A stretch of DNA of 44,223 bases from Azolla pinnata (GCA_037176905.1 JBBBWG010028168.1:14826-59048), one strand, 5' to 3'; shown: positions 1-12,125, numbered from the stretch's first letter. Notes: a model not told the origin generated them from the sequence alone. Numbers and translations: made by a program.

Positions 1-82
1 TCATTACTACAGTATGGACACTGCTTTACAATGAATGTCTTTAAAATGAAAATCCAGAGTAAATGGAGAACATGGAAGTCAC

Positions 83-3000
83 CTTGTTATTAGATTTTGG
101 TGGTAGATCACATAAAGGATTTTCAACAAATCCTTTCACCCATCCATCTTTAGTTGCTATACACATCACTTTTCCAAGGGGTCCATCTCCCATAAAGGTT
201 AACTGGAACATAATGGATAGAACCTTATAAGAACAGACTATGAATATAATGATTATTACTCAGAAATTCACAAACGAATGGAAAAGGGGACACGCATCAA
301 TACAGACATAAGATGCAAGTGAGATGCTCAAAACCCACCACATGCAATCAAGCAGAGCTGATTAACATAGCATTCATAGCTTTTCCTTATTCTATTTCCA
401 ATCACTATCAAATGCAAAGAGAAAATAGAATATGATAAACGTGACCAATCAAGCAAGTATTCATGGTATGTTGAGGTGTAATGAGCAAGAGCGGTCAATT
501 AAGAATCATGTGCACCACAGGAAGGGAAAACTTATACCAGAAGAACTAAACAGAAAACATTTACAGAGAAAAAACAATTTTTGGATTATGTTCGCTCTAA
601 AGCACACAAACATGAAGCACAAGTCATAATAATGATGCAAACACGTTGAAAACCGTCGCAATGCATGATCATAAAGGAGCTCTACGGATATCAATATGAA
701 GCAGAAGTTCAGGTATCAGATAGACAGATTAAGGATAGCAAACTTCTTCGTAAATATGTGAAGACCTTGGAGCCCTTTAAAACGTGAATATGAAAAAATG
801 ACTTTACCTGAATAGATTCTGCATCATCTTTAAGTTCTCCAAGCAAAAGGCTGCCCATGAGAGCTCTGCCTAAAGTTGCCAGTGCCTTTAGAACAATACA
901 ACCCAAAGAACATTAGCATTAACAGAAGTTCAAAAGATATTGTAACATTCAAAGCTGAAAAGGTACAGGCGACATATCCCACTGAATTAAGAATCCAAAT
1001 GTCAATAGCTTGATTGTTTGCAATATTTCTTGAATCTCAAGTTTAGTCTGCAAACATTTGTGATAAGTTTTTTCTCATTACCCAGAAAAACATACAAGTT
1101 GGCATCACCATCAACGAATTATACTGTCACATGTGCGCTTATTTGTGAGGATGCAAGATATGGAAATCTTGTACTGTTTAACCGGCACAGTCATGAAGTT
1201 TGGCTTCCTATTATCTAGAGGATCATCTGCGTGTGCTTAAAACAACCTTGAGAATTCTTCGATTTATCCCTTCTTTTTTTATATTCTATATCCTATACTT
1301 CTTTTCAAAAACCTATATCATCATATGCCTGATTTCCTCAGTCAAGATTACTCGTCATCATTTTATTCCTCTTATTCAATTCATCTCTTCTGCCAGTTTA
1401 CAGTTAGGTTTTCTGACCTGTGGCTGAACCTCACACTACACCAAAGTTTGAGGCGGTTCATCAACAATCCAATTGATTTGTAATAACCACAAACTTAAAA
1501 TGTTGAGCGGTAGATTTAATGGCAGCTACAAAATAGTCTCTATCTGATAACAGCCACAATAACTTGATAAACTTTGCGAGGCAAGTCCAAGTAAATAACT
1601 CAAGCTTGAAGCATGAAATTTGGTTATGCACAGGCATCTTGGAATTTTGTTGATACGTTTAACAACGTTACAATAAGCTGTCTACTTGCATGGGACTTAT
1701 ATCTCAAAACAGCATGGTTTCAGAAATCCACATGGGTAGAGATATGTATACGGTGGGAGCAGCTTGGTGTCGACGTTGTGCCTCTGCAACAAGATGTGTT
1801 CCAGAAATGCTCAAAACTGAAACCTGTAGCCAATTTCGTGAGATTTAGATGGATGTCGTTGATAAAATAGTGATTGTAGCAAATTTAAGCAAGTGGACAT
1901 GAGTAGAACGTGGGGCAGAATAGCATCACTTTACGCCATCCAAAGTATCCAAAGGAACGTATTTTCTTCACCAAAGGAAAGAATAAACTACATCTAAGTA
2001 GTTCATTGGATAGCCAAAAGTGTTACATTCTATATGAAGTGTCGGGTGCTCTTGCTAACATGCACTGTCATGTCACTATTCCAAAATGTGATTTTGTGCC
2101 ATGTGGAATGAATATGCTGCCTCTGATCAGAAGTACATCGCAAGAAAGCACTGTTCTTTTTCAGACAATAGCGAGTACTTTGACACTTCTTTTGAGTTGA
2201 GAACAAACAAGGATAATGTTACAGTCGACAATAAGCTACAATAATATATGGCTAGAACTAACAAAAGAAATAGCCCACATATATGTGCAATTTAATGAAT
2301 CTATAGGAAACAAACAAAGATAAAAAATTTGAAAAGAAAGATAAGAAGAAGAATACCTCTGCGGCTCTTGATATGCATTTCAAGAAAATGTCCTTCCCTC
2401 CATCCAAGTTCTCCACCGAACATTTGACAGACCCAGTGCAAAACCTCGGATTCCCATGGTACAAGCCTAAATTGATTGGCGGTCTCCTCCACAGTATTGT
2501 TTTTCTACCTGAATACATAAAAGAATGTGCATACCTCTATATCACATCTCTCAACTTAACTTCGTTTAACAAAGCAATGTTCCCTTTCCCTCCTGAATCA
2601 CGAGTACCATTTCAACCAGGATTCATAAGTGGATGGATGTTTCTGTTGTAAGATATGCATATCAATTCTTTATTCATTCTTAGAACTGAATCAAAAATTA
2701 CAATTTCCACTTGAATTCATAAGTGGATGTTTACTTCATTGCTGCCAGGACCCTATGGTCGCATATATCCTGATCGCATCATGCTGGTACAGAATATGGA
2801 TACGACGACACTTATTTTCTCGTCCTGACATGCCGGTCGTTTTATCTCTTCTATTTCATCGTGAAAAGATGCACGATGATGCCTTTGGAGCAGCTTTGAG
2901 CGTGTTTCCCATCACCTACTGTTCATCGCCAAGCAATGCAATTAAGGATGCCATGGGCATCCCTGGAAAGTTCTCGTACATCTCTCCCCGTTTCGGCAGA

Positions 3001-3201
3001 AAAAGAAGCATGCCCGCAATCCAGAAAACCGGGTGCCGTGGTCATTGGCATTTCCAACATGAAAGGTGCATCGGATGCATCCGAATGAGACGTCTTCTTG
3101 CCATTTTACATTTTTGTGTAGGAAGAGGGTTGTTGTGCGAAAAAGAGCTACTGACCCGCAGAGAGAGCTCGGGAGAAGGGTCGACAGGCCACAGTTGCCA
3201 T
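83..3201 (-). CDS. HSP33: Plastid-type Hsp33 redox chaperone, N-terminal part (runs off left edge)
   Basis: Hsp33 is a redox-switched holdase chaperone; plant and algal copies are described as plastid proteins. I assembled five minus-strand exons: 3156-3201, 2357-2508, 1752-1823, 808-885 and 83-202. All have GT-AG borders and they join in frame to 156 residues. The first exon, MATVACRPFSRALSA, looks like a transit peptide, and a basic, hydroxylated stretch follows it. Family signatures then appear in order: KDIFLKCISRAAE, THLVAEAQRRHQAAPT (like the bacterial TTDLV-EARRRH-TSPTA segment), ALATLGRALMGSLLLGELK, and LTFMGDGPLGKVM followed by VKGFVENP. The C-terminal zinc/redox CxC...CxxC domain would lie left of base 1 and cannot be checked. 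Exon 1 is inferred from its fitting phase and donor (CGG/GTCAGT); an alternative start is the in-frame ATG at 2516-2518. Family assignment is firm, the 5' end less so. Confidence 0.85.
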
Positions 3202-3204
3202 TGC

Positions 3205-3229
3205 CGGGCAGCAGCAGCAGCAGCAGGAC

Positions 3230-3261
<32 letters not shown>

Positions 3262-3268
3262 AGAACTT
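3205..3268. repeat. GCA/GAA trinucleotide microsatellite in Hsp33 leader
   Basis: A short GCA run passes into GAAGAA-type triplets immediately upstream of the proposed Hsp33 start codon (gene on the minus strand, where it reads TTC/CTG). It probably lies in the 5' untranslated region. Confidence 0.8.
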
Positions 3269-4529
3269 ATCCAAAACCACTTGAAAGATAGTTCTGTGCT
3301 GGTCCTCTTCTTACTGCGAATTAATAAAAATAGTCCCAAAGAAGTCGAGGAAATGAATCAACCAAATTTGATGTATTTTTACACAGAGAGCAGTTGAGGG
3401 GATGAATGAATCCAACCGATTCGATTGCATTCATCGTAATCGTTTTATCGAGGAAATCTGAGCTTCATTCATTTTGGGGCTGCAACGGATCTGTTCTTGG
3501 CTCAGTTCAGGCGACAAAAAGATGCGAGAATCGGATATCGATGGACATTTTACAGCATGATTTGATTATTTTACGAGGGGTTCGATAGCGGAACAAGATT
3601 GTTTCTTCCGGATGGCCCCTGTCTGCATCCGGCTTACGTGACCCATGTCATCGGCAAGAGAAGTCGGATCTGATGAGACAACTGGTGGAAGCAATGTCAT
3701 GTGTTCGAGCCCTGGCACTTCACAACTCCATATACTAGAAGCAGTCCCGATACTGAGATTGGGAAACGCTCGTCGTATGTGTCAACAAGGAGCACACAAG
3801 AATCCGACTTGTGTGAACATATTGAGGGGGGATATGAACTCACAAGTAGCATCGAACTAATGAGCTTTTACCATATTTGGATCCCTTGGTTCAGAAGGGC
3901 CACCACGAAGATGAGCATTGAAAATCGGTGGGCCTCGAAGAAGCTTTTGAATCTGCGAGCTTGTCAGAAGCATTCACCGCTCTGATGCCAGCGTTGCCCG
4001 AGCTCGGTCCTCATTGTCCTTGTCACATGCGTTTTCAATGGATCGAAGTCTTCTCCAACCGTGATTCTGACAAGCTGCTTTAGATGTGCGATATAAGAAT
4101 GTCGAGGACATCTCTCTAACAGAGCTGGAACCCTCTCTGGAGGGGTGTTTTGGAAAGGTGGCGATTCGTAAGTCAACACGCATTATGGTGATCAGCGACG
4201 TGGTGATCAGAGAGACACAGACAAACGAGACAGAAGGAGAAAAGGACCGGTTTCCCTTCCCCTCCCCGGCTACTTTCTCTGAAGTTACTAGTGGCTTTCC
4301 GAATGTGATGACAAGGACAGAGTTGAACTCTTGTGATCAAATATAGTGAGTTCACAAACTAGATGTTGTCCCTGAATGTGCCAATCCTGCGCCGACGAAG
4401 ACCAAACGAATTGGTGGTGCTAGAATCGACGCTCTAATCGAGCCACATTAACAGAGCATGGCCAGTGAGCGAAGAAGGTGTTTCGGTACATGACAAGCTA
4501 ATGAGGGCCGTGATATGTTGCTTTGGCCA

Positions 4530-4545
4530 AAACCCTAAACCCTAA
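4530..4545 (+). promoter_or_regulatory. Double telo-box (AAACCCTAAACCCTAA)
   Basis: Two overlapping AAACCCTA motifs. Telo-boxes are known binding sites for plant TRB/Myb-like factors and are common in promoters of housekeeping genes. This copy lies about 1.3 kb upstream of the Hsp33 start. A regulatory role is inferred. Confidence 0.4.
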
Positions 4546-5074
4546 TTGACCTTCATGTGGAATGCAGCGATGCCCTTTTGCCGCTGTGCCTATTCCCTAT
4601 TGTATAATTGCCATGATCCATGTTGAAGATCCCATGTTGCGCAGTTCGACAACAGTACTGTTGGATTTCCAATTATATTCGGGGCATCGGATGATCCGTT
4701 GGATTAGTCATGATTTGCAAATATTAATGCTCCGATCGGAGACATCATCATGATGCGGTCAAATGGCCTGTGGGGAGCAAGCCATTTCCACATGCTTAAT
4801 CAAAGCACCAGTACATTTGGACTTCAATGATCATCTGGATATTGGGCAGTGTTTACTAGTCCGACATATTTGGAAATGAAATTTGTCTGTAATGCCCAAA
4901 TACAGGGATTCGGAAGGTTAATAATGTCAATGGATTTACCGGTTTACAGCTGAAAAGGTTCAAACCTGCAACAAAGGAAGACACAATCTGCAAGCTGCTT
5001 ATCATAAGGTTCAATGATGAAAATGTACATACATATAATCTGATTTAATATGCCCGAGTGTCTAGTTCACAAAC

Positions 5075-5107
5075 GCATACATACATACATACATACATAC
5101 ATACATG
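5075..5107. repeat. (ACAT)n microsatellite
   Basis: A near-perfect run of the 4-bp unit CATA/ACAT, seen directly. Confidence 0.9.
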
Positions 5108-5808
5108 TCAAATACCCTGCAATGTACATATAGCAGGCATACTCGGTGCATGCATACACTGTGCAAGCAGAGTGTACCAGGATGTCAGAGAACAGCCATT
5201 TTACTATGTAGTATGAACTTGCTGCAGGATAGACTACACAAAGCAAAGGACTTGCATTGCAGCCTTCAGATCTTTGTGTTGCTGTGGGGTTGCACTAGGT
5301 TTAATGCCTTGATCAGACCGTTGCAGCTTTAGTACAGTACTTCCATTCCTGTACTAGCTGGGAGCCATCTTGCAGATTACCAAATGTCCACAACATGGAT
5401 CGATCCTCATGCAGGCTGCGGGAACATACCACTTCATTAAACTGATGGTGAGCATCTGGATGATCATGATGACGTTGGAGCTCATTTGGGTTCTGATCTG
5501 CTGGCAAGTACAACATATGTCTCATCTCAGGCATCTCCTGCAAGAATGAAGGGCATGAGCATGAGGCCGAGTCCTGAAGCATCTTGGTTATACGGTACTA
5601 CTAGTGTGGATTCTGTAGCGATTTCAGATGCATTAATGAGCGTGCTGCAGCCAGATTGATCTTTTACATCCTGATCCACAACTGGTTCCCGATTCTCCAC
5701 TGATTTGACCGTGGCTAAATGTTTGTAGCTATTTCGTACAATTCAGAATGATGATGATCTTATATCAGGGCTGGTCCATGATGATAAGTTATGTCAGGCC
5801 CCATCACA

Positions 5809-8207
5809 CTAGTACCATGATTGTAAGCTGTTAATGTACCATGATTGATCTACCCCTCCAATGTCATCGACCCAATTGTTGCTTGCTGAATCTTCCCAGC
5901 TGATTTCAGGCCATGACTTGAGCTGCTCTGGTATCACGCTAGTGCGGATCATACCATGGAAATCACTAACATCCGAGGTTGAATTGCTAGCTGAATTGTT
6001 ATGATATACTGGATCATTAGAGCAAACTTCTGCCGCACCCAAAGAAGAACCATAGAAATAATTAGCATCACCTGCATTCAGGTTGTAACTGCTCATTATC
6101 GATGAGGGGAGGTCATCGGAACCATCCACCGATTCTTGATCCTGTAGATACGAATTATCACTAATTATTCCAGCCAAATCGATCTGAGATTCATCACACA
6201 ATGCATTCACTCGCAATGATTGTTCGCGATGATCATATTCAAACCGATGATCAGTACGTGGATCAATATCGCAGCTGCAGCTACACCAATTAGAGGAGCT
6301 GGATTGATGAGCTAGAATGTCGAGTGACCCATGGTTTGGCACTTGATCAGGCCGATGCAAGTGCATTGCATTGAGCTGGGATAGTGCTGACATGTAATTA
6401 GACATACTCAATAGTATCGGGCGATGATCACTGGACGACTGATCAACGGTGCACATTGTTAAAACCTTTCTGAATGTCTCTCCGACGCTCGAATTCCATG
6501 CTCTTAAGAAATAATCCGGTGTACTGTTTGGCAGATTATGACCTTCAATTTTATCAGAACTTGACCCAACCAATTCATACTGATCAAATTGCTGGCTTAT
6601 ATATTGGCTATCCAACATAGCAAGCCTAGTTTCATTGCTGGTACCTGTGAGCATTTGATGTGGTCTTTCAACTTCACCCACCAGATCGCAGACATTGATA
6701 TCCTCAGATTTGCTAGATGATGCAGCTGCATTCATTTTCTCATCAGCTACACCAGCTTCTTCATCATCATTATCATCTTCTTCTTCTTCTTCTTCTTCTT
6801 CATCTTCTTCTTCATCGGCTCCTTGCATGACTGGTTCATGGCTCACTGGGTCGAGTCCCATCAGAAGCAATCTCTTCTTCAGATGGGTGTGCCAATGGTT
6901 CTTTATCTCATTGTCTGTCCTCCCAGGGAGCTTGCCAGCTATGGCTGACCATCTGATTCAACGCTCGACCATATAATGAAAGAAGAATTAAAGCAAACTA
7001 GTGAATCAGCACCATGAGTCCATATCTCTCGCATATCAAGCGTACTACTACAGCTGAATGCATCAAGATTCGATGAAACACCCTATAAGGATCGATGATC
7101 AATCATAGATTCCAGACAGGGAAAAGCTCTATACATATAGTGGAGAACGGAGGGTAGCTATGGCTACGTTGATTCGATCACCGCTGAACCCTAACCTGTT
7201 CTCCGTATTTAGCTGTCATACTAAGAAGTTGAAGCATTCAAGCAAACTAAAACCATGACATATCGCTCGCATATCAAGCGTGCTACTACAGCTGAATTCA
7301 TCAAGATCCGATGAAACACCATATAAGGATCGATGATCAATAGATTCCAGACATGGAAAAGCTCTAATATACATACAGTGATGAACGGAGGCTAGCTATA
7401 GCTACATTGTTTCGATTACAGCTGAACCCTAACCTGTTCTCTGAATTTGGCTTTCCTACTAACAGAAGATGTAGGAAAGAAAGCATGATCGACCTACAGT
7501 TAGAGTATACTCACTGGTAACTGTTCTCCGTAGAAGATGTAGGAAAGGAAGCATGATCAGCCTACACTTAAGAGTATAATTGTTACCTGTTCCCTAGCAA
7601 CGCGTGCAGCTGGAGAATGGTCTGGTCTTCTTCTTCTGAGAATCTGCCACGCTTAATATCTGGTCTGAGATAGTTAGTCCATCTGAGGCGGCAGCTCTTA
7701 CCGCATCGCCGCAGACCTGATGATTCCAAGAAAATGTTACGAACATAGACACACATCCATACATACACACTACGTGGAGAGCTAGCTGATGATGATGACA
7801 AGCACACAGAGAATCCGCGTGGAAAAGGTCAGGAAAAACAAGAAGTTTCGATGATCATGAGCAGTCCTCATGATTATTCATGAAGATAGAGGATCGATGT
7901 AATAAATCGGTCATCAACGGATTTTAGGAGTAAAGAGGGGAGCTTAGGTGATTGAAAGGAGCTGACGCGGCAACTGATCTTGATTCGGATATATCGTGGA
8001 AGAGAAAGAAGGGGATTTCAGACAGTGAAATTAGGCTTGTATTCCATGTGTATCATCATCTTTGTAGCTTATACCTGCATTTTTGGGGAGGGATCTCCAG
8101 CTTCCATGGCCGTGCTTCCGAATATAAGATACCAGCTTCTCGTCTTCGTCGGGCGTCCAGGGACCCCTCTTCACACCTTCTTTTGCACAGCAAGGGGCTC
8201 GCCCCAT
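5809..8207 (-). CDS. R2R3-MYB transcription factor
   Basis: A DNA-binding nuclear regulator of 468 aa. Minus-strand exons are 8075-8207 (133 nt), 7587-7716 (130 nt) and 5809-6952. The 133/130 lengths and phases are the canonical plant R2R3-MYB structure. It starts [20 protein letters not shown]2 carries the Trp series W-SW-RW ([38 protein letters not shown]). R3 has [30 protein letters not shown] and [15 protein letters not shown], with the usual non-Trp first position. The bHLH-interaction signature ([DE]Lx2[RK]x3L) is not matched in R3 ([15 protein letters not shown]). An acidic Glu/Asp tract follows the DNA-binding domain (encoded near 6765-6815), then a Ser/Asn-rich region with no motif I can assign, ending in SLQSWY. 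The subgroup and target genes cannot be named. Confidence 0.93.
6991..7461. repeat. Tandem duplication of about 240 bp inside MYB intron 2
   Basis: Copy 1 is about 6991-7239 and copy 2 about 7240-7461. Both contain, in order, AAGCAAACTA, CGCATATCAAGCGT, CTACTACAGCTGAAT, GATCGATGATCAAT, GGAAAAGCTCTA and CTGAACCCTAACCTGTTCTC, with scattered substitutions and small indels. The duplication is entirely intronic. Confidence 0.9.
7464..7594. repeat. Short tandem duplication at the MYB exon 2 / intron 2 border
   Basis: AGAAGATGTAGGAAAG(A/G)AAG followed by CATGATC occurs at 7464 and again at 7532. The second copy runs into the end of exon 2 with the authentic splice donor at 7586/7587. The first copy carries another donor-like site, CCA/GTGAGTATAC, near 7505-7515 on the minus strand. 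Confidence 0.8.
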
Positions 8208-8902
8208 GGTCAGTACAAGCAGCTGATAGTGAAGAGGCGAGAAGAATCAGCTGCTGATGAGGATCCGCTGGACGATACTTTCCGCAACCAAATTACTCGG
8301 GGAGTGAATCGGATCTCGTAGGAAAATCGGTCTGCAAATCGATCAGCTGGATGGGTGGAATCGATGAAGGCGGATCTTGGACTAAGAGAGGTCGGATCGA
8401 TTGGCGCAGGAAGCGCGCATGAATGGAGGCAGTATCATATCATTTTACAGCCGGATCGCCATAGCCGATGAGCTCGGAGCGGGATCAGAGATCAGAGGAG
8501 TGCGAGAGGGAGGGGGAGAGAGCGCGTTAAGGCCGTTGAGGAGGAGCTTTTACATGTGATCGAGGAGGCGCTCTCAGAGCTTCGCCATCGCTGCGAGCTT
8601 CGATCATCAGAGAAGAAGAAAAACGTCGCCTGTGAAGAAGAAAGAGACGGGGAGAAATAAAAACAGTTTTAAAAAATTGATTTTCTTTTCCTGCTTTTTA
8701 AAAAACGGAGGAAAGAAACTATTTATTGAAAACAAAAACCAAAAACAAAAAACAAAAAATGTGGAATTTTTTTAAAAAAACGATCGCCACGCGCGTGGAC
8801 GTATTAAATTGGGAATTTAATTCGCGCCCCTTTTTTTTCTATTTATTTCCTTTTTCTAAATCCATTTCTCCATTTCTTTCTTCTTGATCTTTTTTTTTTC
8901 AA
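8208..8902. promoter_or_regulatory. Upstream region of the MYB gene
   Basis: About 0.7 kb upstream of the MYB start, followed rightwards by A-rich low-complexity sequence (8690-8780) and T-rich tracts. No TATA box or cis-element could be fixed with confidence, and no coding sequence is seen. Confidence 0.5.
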
Positions 8903-9320
8903 GGGAAAATTACCCCCCCCCCCAAAAAAAAACGCCTAACAAAATTATGAAATTACAAATTAACCCCCTAGTTTTAAGATGAACGCGCAATTGATTGATT
9001 AACACCAAATCGAGTAGTAGTGAATTCAATATTAGATGATCGATTAAGGAAGGCTTAATCATTTGATTGACATCAAATTAACGTGTTAATCAATTGATTA
9101 GATTCTAAAATTACTAGCTTTAGTTAATCGAATGTAATAAAGGAATCGATTGGGATCAATTGGTGGGAAGCGATTAGGCATAAAATCACTATTAGCAGAA
9201 TTAATTGGGTGTTGATTTTTGGTGGAAGATAAGATTAGACATTAATTTATAATTTGTGATTTCAGTAGGTGCTAAAATGTAAGTTATAATTTAGCTAGGC
9301 ATTTTTTGGGAATTCTCCCC
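8903..9320. mobile_element. Probable MITE (non-autonomous DNA element), about 418 bp
   Basis: The two ends are imperfect inverted repeats. The left end reads GGGAAAATTACCC, a C/A run, then CGCCTAACAAAATTAT. The reverse complement of the right end reads GGGGAGAATTCCC, AAAAAA, then TGCCTAGCTAAATTAT. The inside is AT-rich with no open frame. The size, terminal inverted repeats and lack of coding capacity fit a MITE. The flanks are T-rich (CTTTCTTCTT plus T runs on both sides), so the target-site duplication cannot be read and no superfamily is assigned. Confidence 0.6.
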
Positions 9321-10318
9321 TTTTTTTTATCTCTTCTTTCTTCTTAATCATGTTTTTTTTTATCTCATGCTTTCGTAAATCTTTGTTTTTCTAGTTCTTT
9401 TTTCTTAATCCTTCTTGTTATCTCCTCACAAATAAGATTCATCATTAGTAATATTAAAAATCAACACGATAAGTGCAACCAATCGGCATACAATTACATA
9501 ACAACGTTTATTCTCCGTATCTCTAACGTGGATGTGAGAAGTTCCATTTAAGGTTTAAGAGGTCTCCTTCGAAGAACGGCAAATTTCTCCATCATTTGAT
9601 GAAGTTTAAGCTTGATTGGCTCAAGACAACTAGTAACATTGCTTGTTGAGGCCCAGATGCACCTCGGATACGATGGCCTATTTTACCATGATATATATCA
9701 ATATTAGAGAAGGCAGAACTCTTCATTGTTGCTTATACCAAGATCTTTCGGGAGCATACCATCCTGCAATTTTTGTACACATAAATCTCGTCGAGTTGAT
9801 CATCTGTTTGCACAAGACGAATCTGGTCAGCAAATCTCTTAGATAGAAATTGAACATAGAAAAGCAACCAGTTTAGATTCCATCTGCTTCTAGCTCTCCT
9901 CCACACACAGCATCAATAAATGCCGGTGCATTTCCAATTCTCTTCCATTGCATGATTTTGCCCCAGTTACAGCAAAGCTCAGTAGCTCTCCAGCAACAAC
10001 AATCCATTTCATCTGCAGCTGGTCGAAAAATCTCTTAGATAAATACGAGTTTCAAATAGACAATGCAACCAGTTTAGATTCCATCTGCTTCTAGCTCTCC
10101 TCTACACACAGCATCAATAAATGCCAGTGCATTTCTAATGCTTAAAATTCCAGCAGGCACGCTTCAATGACTTGAAGAAAATGCCTTTGCATTTGGATCA
10201 AACATATGAGAGACGAGAAAAAAGGCTATATTAGGGATTAGGGGGAAGGAATATAATAGTCCGAGAGTACATAATCATTCTTACATGGAAGAGGAAAACA
10301 GGGATTATAATTATGTCT
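9321..10318. other. Intergenic region 3' of ADF
   Basis: No gene recognised. It contains a roughly 196-bp-period duplication at 9823-10140 and probably part of the ADF 3' untranslated region at its right end. Confidence 0.6.
9823..10140. repeat. Two-copy direct repeat, period about 196 bp
   Basis: ACCAGTTTAGATTCCATCTG, CTTCTAGCTCTCCTC, ACACACAGCATCAATAAATG and the preceding TCTCTTAGATA occur in the same order at about 9823-9939 and 10018-10140, with few differences. Confidence 0.9.
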
Positions 10319-12125
10319 TCAATAAACTCGTTCCTTCAGCTTCTCGATCTCTATCTCGGAAAAATCTGTTGCCTGAACTTCATATGCAATATCAAGCTCC
10401 CTCTTGAGTTGATCTTTCGAGCTTGCATAGAGCATTTTCATCCTTACCCTGGCTACATCAGGTGACCTTCATAAAAACATTAAAACGCTTAAAGCAGCAC
10501 TATTACTTTACATAGAAAAACAACATGCGTGTGACTGAACACCATTACAATAGAGGCAGGTATATATCGCACATCATATTTTCAGTCCCCCTGACAAAAA
10601 CAAGGTAGAGTGACTTAAAATATATCTGCATCAAGGCACCTTATAGGAATGCGATTGTTGATCCATGGCCTACCATTGACTGGCACATGGAATACCCCTT
10701 CTTTCTCCTAATAAATGATTGGCAGATGGAATACCCTTCTTTCTCCTAATGCTACTTTGACTAGATCTATAACTCGAACAGATAGCCAATAACAGGTTGA
10801 TTATCATTTCTTAATCTGTATCCTCAGCCAATTAAGAAGAAATACAAGATTATTATGGAAGAAAAATCCTGGCATGATTTTTAAGTCAATTATCAAGATG
10901 TTGTTAGCCCATAATTTTGTTAAAAGTGAAACGATGATAAGAAAATCACTTCCTTAATTTGAAAATATAAACATCGATCCCAACAAGCAGCAAAGAACCA
11001 AAGTCATTTACCATGCAATGAAGAAGATTTTTGTCTTCTGACAATTATCATCTGTCACAAATTCATAATCATAGACAGCATATCTGCATTCATTCTCTGG
11101 AAGCGAGCGTGTGAACTGTTCATAACTTTCATCTAGGCCACCAAGCTTGTCCACAACAATCCTCATCGAGGCCTCATCGACTTTGAAGATGGCATAACGA
11201 TGTGCCTTCTTCCTTTTCAAATCAAGGAACTTCAGTTTACAATCATCATCTACTGCCATTCCAGATGCTGCATTCACCTATTATAGGCACAGATGCATTT
11301 CATGGGTATGAAAAGAAACGAGAAGGAAATCTCCATTAGAGTACGGATGAAGGAAAAGAAAAGGATAATTCGAAGACAAAGAAGGTCTGCAATTACAGAT
11401 AGATAAAGGTCTAATCTTGACTAGAAACAATTGGACAAATAACAAGAGAAATTCAAATATGCACAAGGCCACAACATTTTCTCATCATGACAAAAAGAAA
11501 TGTATACGAGATTTAGCAAATTTAGGATAAGAAGAAGAAGAAGGAGAAGAAGAAGAAGAAGAAGAAGATATCGTTTTCGAATATTGTTCTAGCAACAAAA
11601 AAACGTGCGTTTGAGATCTTAACACTAAATTAAGAAGAATGAGATATCATCTTCGAAAAATGTTCAATCAAGAAAAGGAAATGCGTTTAAGATTTTAGCA
11701 AAAATCTGAAACAAGAAGAAGATGAAGATGTCCTCAGTAAAGAAAATCCTTAGCTATAACAAGACAAAACGATGGGAGAAACAAAAGAACATTACAGGAG
11801 CTAAAATCACAGGAGAAAAAAAGAATGACACAAGGAAAGTAATTGATAAAAGACGAAGATTTAATCCTGTGGAAAGGAAGACGAGGAAACAAGTCTGAAC
11901 AACACAAACCAGAAGCTACGTTACGGGAAAAAAAAAATTACAAGGCATAAAACAAGAAAAAACCAGAATCAAATAATCTGCGGCAATGGTGATGTTCGCC
12001 AACAGACACACGGAACGGCAAAAAAGAAGACAGCAACAAAACATGAGTAGAAACAAAAACAAGAAAGGAAGAGAAGAAGGAGAGGCGAAGGATGCTGGAA
12101 GAAGAAAAACCATCATACTAACCAT
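10319..12125 (-). CDS. ADF: Actin-depolymerizing factor (ADF/cofilin)
   Basis: ADF binds and severs actin filaments in the cytoplasm. Exons on the minus strand are 12123-12125 (the ATG alone, donor ATG/GTTAGT), 11012-11277 and 10319-10466, giving 138 aa, the usual family length. An intron directly after the start codon is the known plant ADF structure, and it decides the start here. Residues 2-10 read VNAASGMAV and keep the Ser6 that plant CDPKs phosphorylate. [24 protein letters not shown] and [14 protein letters not shown] follow, then the long actin-binding helix [19 protein letters not shown] and the C-terminal [18 protein letters not shown]. The second intron splits the Trp codon of the AWSPD motif, as in other plant ADFs. 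No defect is seen. Intron 1 (845 bp) carries GAA repeats and may act as a leader intron. Confidence 0.95.
10679..10750. repeat. Short tandem duplication in ADF intron 2
   Basis: TGGCACATGGAATACCCC plus TTCTTTCTCCTAAT is followed after a few bases by TGGCAGATGGAATACCC plus TTCTTTCTCCTAAT. The unit is about 38 bp. Confidence 0.85.
11528..11567. repeat. GAA microsatellite in ADF intron 1
   Basis: GAAGAAGAAGAAGGAGAAGA-type triplets, purine-rich on the plus strand and polypyrimidine on the transcribed (minus) strand. Confidence 0.85.

Larger units (their letters stand above)
3269..5300. other. Intergenic region, Hsp33 upstream / MYB downstream
   Basis: About 2 kb without a gene I can recognise. 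It holds a telo-box cluster at 4530-4545 and an ACAT microsatellite near 5075-5107. Short open frames on both strands show no family motif or codon pattern and look like chance. The right part probably contains the 3' flank of the MYB gene. Confidence 0.6.

Noticed and set aside
2629..3291. 220-codon plus-strand frame
   Set aside because: No family motif, ends in repeat-coded Arg/Ala, and lies opposite the start of the well-supported Hsp33 gene.
5313..5582. 89-codon minus-strand frame downstream of the MYB stop
   Set aside because: No link in frame to the MYB protein and no motif; probably 3' untranslated sequence.
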